Part shown: positions 60,747 to 64,000 of the stretch, one piece after another
How the letters are laid out: each line of letters opens with the position of its first letter
How positions within the stretch are numbered: position 1 is the first letter of the stretch
NCBI RefSeq assembly: GCF_021172145.1
Contig: NZ_CP089095.1
Location: forward strand, 1,550,001 to 1,614,000
Direction of reading: 5' to 3'
Length of the DNA stretch: 64,000 nt
DNA from: Flavobacterium cyclinae
GTDB taxonomy: Bacteria; Bacteroidota; Bacteroidia; Flavobacteriales; Flavobacteriaceae
Program-made: the position numbers and the translations under genes
Notes under the pieces: generated by a model
What the model saw: the letters and a program-made list of their open reading frames with translations, nothing else
The model's database searches: none
Told to the model about the DNA's origin: nothing

Positions 60747-62209
60747 TGGAAAAGCAATTGCAGAAAAATTGGGTTGAAACCGACTTAGAACATCTATTTA
60801 ATTTAGTTTATGGAAAAGGACTTTCTGTTGGTGAATTATTAGATGAAGGTTTTGATGTTTATGGAGCAAATGGAATAATTGGTAAATATGATAAGTTTAC
60901 TTATGAAAAATCTAAAGTAATTATTTCTTGTCGTGGTGCAGCTAGTGGAGTTATACATAAAACAAAACCTCAATCTTTTATCACAAGTAATTCAATTGTT
61001 TTAGATGAAGTTTCAGATGAACTATTGAATTTAGATTTTGTTAAATACGCAATGACAATTGCAGATAAGTCCGATGTAATTACAGGAACTGCTCAACCTC
61101 AAATAACAATTCAGCTATTAAAGTATTTGCAATTTCCCCTCCCACCATTAACTGAGCAAAACCGTATTGTAGCCAAGTTAGATGCTTTATTTGCCCAATT
61201 GGAAACTATCAAAACCAGTATGGCAAAAGTACCGTTATTGCTCAAAGATTTCAGACAACAAGTCTTAACACAAGCGGTTACCGGGAAGTTAACAGAAGAA
61301 TGGAGGAAAGGGAAGGAGTTGGAGAGTGGATTAAGCACTATTTTACAAAATAGAAATAAGTATTATGAAAGTTTAGTAAAAGAGAATAAAAAATATGGGT
61401 TAAAAGTTCCAAAGAAATTAGATTATTCTGAATATGAAGAATTTGAATTATCAGATTCTTATAAATTGCCCGAATATTGGAAAAAATCAAATTTAAAAAA
61501 TATCGCTGATTTAATTACAGATGGAGAACATGCAACTCCAAAAAGAACTGAAGATGGTTATTATCTTTTATCTGCAAGAAATGTACAAAATGGTTTTATT
61601 AGTCTCAATAATGTAGATTATGTACCCAAAGAGGAATATGACAGAATAAAAAAACGATGTAATCCTGAACATAAAGACATTTTAATATCATGTTCAGGAA
61701 CAGTTGGAAGAGTTTCCATTGTTCCTGAAAATTTAGAATTTGTGATGGTTAGAAGTGCAGCTTTAGTAAAATTTCAATCAAATACTGAAATTTCTAAATT
61801 TATTGAATATACTTTAAGATCAGATTTTGGACAGTCACAAATATTAAAATTACAAAAGTCAACAGCACAAGCAAATTTATTCCTTGCTCCAATCGGTAAA
61901 ATAGTTGTACCAATACCATCTATAATTGAGCAACAAGAAATTGTTTACCGTGTAGAAAGTTTGTTTGCTAAAGCAGATGCTATTGAAAAGCAATATGAAA
62001 CTTTAAAAGCTAAAATAGATAGTTTACCACAAGCTATTTTACACAAAGCATTTAAAGGCGAGTTAACCCAGCAGTTGGATAGTGATGGTGATGCAAGGGA
62101 GTTGTTACAACAAATACAGGAGTTGAAGGTGACAGCTAGTAAAACAGTAAAAAGTAAAACGAATAAAACAGCAACCAAAAACGTGAAATCGTATTCTGAA
62201 CAAGATTAG
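60746..62209 (+). CDS. hsdS: Type I restriction enzyme, specificity S subunit
   Basis: A 487-residue DNA-recognition subunit with two target-recognition domains separated by conserved helical spacers. TRD1 is about residues 5-130. The first central spacer contains PPLTEQNRIVAKLDALFAQL and ETIKTSM. TRD2 is about 245-390 (NLKNIADLITDGEHATPKRT at its start). The second spacer has PIPSIIEQQEIVYRVESLFA. The C-terminus is Lys/Thr-rich. The first half is normal in length but the two TRDs differ, so the recognised site is bipartite and asymmetric. The exact site cannot be read from sequence. Confidence 0.93.
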   Translation: MEKQLQKNWVETDLEHLFNLVYGKGLSVGELLDEGFDVYGANGIIGKYDKFTYEKSKVIISCRGAASGVIHKTKPQSFITSNSIVLDEVSDELLNLDFVKYAMTIADKSDVITGTAQPQITIQLLKYLQFPLPPLTEQNRIVAKLDALFAQLETIKTSMAKVPLLLKDFRQQVLTQAVTGKLTEEWRKGKELESGLSTILQNRNKYYESLVKENKKYGLKVPKKLDYSEYEEFELSDSYKLPEYWKKSNLKNIADLITDGEHATPKRTEDGYYLLSARNVQNGFISLNNVDYVPKEEYDRIKKRCNPEHKDILISCSGTVGRVSIVPENLEFVMVRSAALVKFQSNTEISKFIEYTLRSDFGQSQILKLQKSTAQANLFLAPIGKIVVPIPSIIEQQEIVYRVESLFAKADAIEKQYETLKAKIDSLPQAILHKAFKGELTQQLDSDGDARELLQQIQELKVTASKTVKSKTNKTATKNVKSYSEQD

Positions 62210-62257
62210 GTTTTGGGATGGTGGCGGAGTTTGATTCTATGAATTTTAAAAACTGAG

Positions 62258-62986
62258 ATGGTAGATATTTTAAAAATATGCACTAAGGTTTTAGAACGTT
62301 TAAAGTCTATGGACTGCGAACTTAACGGTGGCAATTCCGCTGAACAACTTATATTCCCTTTAAATAATCAGACTAAAGGAAAAGTTGATAGAATATCTGA
62401 ACAAGAACTTCGATTTCTATTTGTAGAACAATTTAAAATTGAATATCCAGAGTTATTTTATTCGGTAGAAACACCTACTGAAAAAAAATATAAGTTTGGA
62501 GACACTTATGAAGATATTGTTAAAAACAAAAATACCCATAAGGTTTCAGCCTCGACTGACATGTGTGTATTTAAAAGAAATGAAGTTGATTTTAAATATG
62601 AAAGAATCTTAAATATTGAATTTAAACATGAAAATGGTGCACTTAAAAACACAGCCAAAGACATTTTAAAATTAACGCGAGAAAAACAAGATGGTGTATT
62701 TATCCATCTACTAAAAAACACAGCAAGAGATACAGTTTGTAATGATGGCAAAACAGGAGTTTTTGATAAATACTTAAAAGCGTTTTTAGCATTTAATGAC
62801 GAATGGATTGATGAAAATAAATCTATTCAGCTAGTACTGATTTCTCTAAATGAAAACACTATAATATATCGTAAAATAAACAAAAATGATAATTTTAATA
62901 GTATTTTTTCTTTTAATAGTGCTAATGGAAACATTACAGAAGTAAATAAAAATGAATGGAAAATAGAAAATGTAGAAATAAAATAG
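62258..62986 (+). CDS. Unknown protein with PD-(D/E)xK-like nuclease motif
   Basis: A 242-residue soluble protein I do not recognise. A possible PD-(D/E)xK core is seen as STD101 in VSASTDMCVFKRN and E121-F-K123 in YERILNIEFKHENGALKN, with a conserved-looking Glu in an N-terminal helix (EQELRFLFVEQF). This is the layout of restriction-endonuclease-like nucleases. The C-terminal part has alternating strands (SIQLVLISLNENTIIYRKIN). It follows hsdS by 48 bp and precedes a GIY-YIG-like gene by 59 bp. In this position accessory defence genes are common. Confidence 0.65.
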   Translation: MVDILKICTKVLERLKSMDCELNGGNSAEQLIFPLNNQTKGKVDRISEQELRFLFVEQFKIEYPELFYSVETPTEKKYKFGDTYEDIVKNKNTHKVSASTDMCVFKRNEVDFKYERILNIEFKHENGALKNTAKDILKLTREKQDGVFIHLLKNTARDTVCNDGKTGVFDKYLKAFLAFNDEWIDENKSIQLVLISLNENTIIYRKINKNDNFNSIFSFNSANGNITEVNKNEWKIENVEIK

Positions 62987-63045
62987 CTTAAAACTATTTA
63001 CAAACATTTTACTTATTCTAATAATAAGTTTGAAAATATATAACA

Positions 63046-63657
63046 ATGAAAAAAATTACTTCTGATAATTTAGAATGCGAAAATAATATTATAGATTTTA
63101 TTTCTTCATTTGATTTAAAAATTTCTTCATTTGTTAATGAAATATCAAATAAAATAAAAGAAATATCCTTTGATCAGGAGCAAGCTATCACTTTTGTTTT
63201 GACAAATGATTTGGATAGTAAAAGTGTATTTAATAACCCTAAAAAGCAAGGTATTTATCTTTTTGAACTCAATTTAGAAAGTGCTAATTTAACTGGTACA
63301 AAAAGGGAAACAAAAATTAAAAATTTTGCTGAAGATTGGTCTAATAAGAAAAATAATCCTTTATTTTCTTCTGGTGTCATAAAAAAACGTTTGGAACTAC
63401 GAGCAAATTTCAACGAACAGTGGTTGCCTTTGTATGTTGGTAAAAATAAGGATGTTTATAAGCGCATTATTGAGCACATCGATTTGTCTTCAATAAAGAG
63501 TACTTATGCTATGAAACTTAAAGAAAGGACTAACCTACATGGTTTAGAATTTAGGGTGTCAATAATTGAAATAGATGTCAATAATTACGATTTTATTGTA
63601 CCACATATTGAACGATCTCTCAGAGATATTTATCATCCATTGATTGGAAAGCAATAA
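63046..63657 (+). CDS. GIY-YIG-like protein of unknown function
   Basis: A 203-residue soluble protein. The last ~140 residues look like a GIY-YIG nuclease fold: G69-I-Y71 in KKQGIYLFEL, then Y130-V-G-K133 in PLYVGKNKDVYKRIIEH with Arg140 and Glu143, and a C-terminal HIERSLRDIYHPLIGK with a candidate metal-binding Glu189. The usual R/N positions are partly retained. The N-terminal 65 residues are helical. It forms a pair with the PD-(D/E)xK-like gene upstream and is 87 bp before a DUF262 gene, so it probably belongs to a defence module. Enzymatic activity is inferred. Confidence 0.7.
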   Translation: MKKITSDNLECENNIIDFISSFDLKISSFVNEISNKIKEISFDQEQAITFVLTNDLDSKSVFNNPKKQGIYLFELNLESANLTGTKRETKIKNFAEDWSNKKNNPLFSSGVIKKRLELRANFNEQWLPLYVGKNKDVYKRIIEHIDLSSIKSTYAMKLKERTNLHGLEFRVSIIEIDVNNYDFIVPHIERSLRDIYHPLIGKQ

Positions 63658-63744
63658 AAAAAGCGATTAAAAAGTAAAACGACACAGTTTGTCTTTCTAA
63701 CAAAATAATTTTACTACATAATAAACTCAAATAAATAAATACCC

Positions 63745-64000
63745 ATGGTTGAAGTTCAAAGTATAAGCTTACAAAGTTTATTTGAAAAAAAATTAACAAT
63801 ACCAGAATATCAAAGACCTTACGTATGGACTAAGGTAGAAATAGATAAACTTTTGTATCAATTTAGTGAGCATATAAATAGAAATGTGGCTACGGGTGAT
63901 AAACCTAATTTTTACTTGGGTAGTATTGTACTTCATAAAGAAGGCGATCATTTCAATATAATTGATGGTCAGCAACGAATTACTACGCTTCAAGTTTTAG
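63745..64000 (+). CDS. DUF262 (GmrSD-like) protein, 3' end outside the window
   Basis: The first 85 codons are present: EVQSISLQSLFEKKLTIPEY with QRPYVW after it, then LGSIVLHKEGDHFNIIDGQQ and RITTL. IPxYQRPYxW and IDGQQRITTL are the hallmark motifs of DUF262, the ParB-like nuclease/GTPase domain of GmrS/GmrSD and related anti-phage systems (DGQQR is catalytic). The window ends in the domain, so a DUF1524 (HNH) partner domain or gene cannot be checked. It extends the restriction operon into a larger defence island. Confidence 0.85.
   Translation, partial: MVEVQSISLQSLFEKKLTIPEYQRPYVWTKVEIDKLLYQFSEHINRNVATGDKPNFYLGSIVLHKEGDHFNIIDGQQRITTLQVL

Overview
The window looks like a chromosome or large-island segment from a low-GC Bacteroidota, most likely a Flavobacterium or close relative. 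The reasons are A+T-rich coding sequence, Bacteroidota-type promoters (TAnnTTTG, with an upstream TTG in the clearest cases), two secreted proteins with type IX secretion (T9SS) C-terminal sorting tails, and several protein families largely confined to this phylum. Almost everything is on the + strand; only a small cluster at 51.7-53.4 kb is on the - strand.

Layout. 0-1.4 kb: end of a T9SS-exported beta-propeller-like protein. 1.4-9.1 kb: ten consecutive unknown genes, mostly membrane or secreted. 9.4-12.2 kb: a first SOS-mutagenesis operon, umuD - unknown 123-aa gene - umuC. 12.1-14.6 kb: accessory cargo genes behind umuC, separated by a duplicated umuC 3' end. 14.8-24.6 kb: a divalent-metal (Zn/Cd/Co-type) efflux operon with an RND pump fused to TolC, adaptor, metal-binding lipoprotein, MerC-like protein, an HMA protein interrupted by an in-frame TGA, a DUF3703-like protein and a ZntA-type ATPase. 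24.8-26.9 kb: a second umuD-X-umuC operon, identical to the first over the X gene. 27.1-28.8 kb: a lipoprotein with a toxin-like C-terminus plus a small partner. 29.2-36.8 kb: copper handling (HMA-AraC regulator, CopA, CDF exporter, metal-binding lipoprotein, CopZ-like chaperone, then a CopB-type CPH ATPase). 37.0-46.0 kb: a Cus-type Cu(I)/Ag(I) RND efflux operon with DUF3347 proteins and a haem-binding-domain protein. 46.0-47.7 kb: mobile-element debris and a DUF6943-like gene. 47.9-51.6 kb: a lipoprotein and a large T9SS-exported serine-hydrolase-like protein. 51.7-53.9 kb: a - strand cluster of small conserved Flavobacteriia genes. 54.05 kb: a fragment resembling the 3' end of a tRNA-Ser, a likely attachment site. 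54.7-64 kb: a type I restriction-modification operon (hsdR, two RhuM-type genes, hsdM, hsdS), then two nuclease-like unknown genes and the start of a DUF262 (GmrSD-like) gene, i.e. a defence island.

How the parts fit. The metal modules would move ions outward in stages: P-type ATPases and the CDF protein empty the cytoplasm into the periplasm, His/Met/Cys-rich lipoproteins and HMA proteins bind metal there, and the two RND-TolC systems push it across the outer membrane. The window looks like an accessory island built by repeated insertion. The strongest structural signals are two umuDC loci under apparent gene conversion, a umuC 3' end acting as a promoter-carrying docking point for cargo genes, hairpin-rich attC-like or REP-like elements at module boundaries, a tRNA-end attachment-like site and several gene fragments. 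No integrase, transposase, rRNA, intact tRNA or CRISPR array was seen. All family names are from reading motifs by eye, not from database searches.
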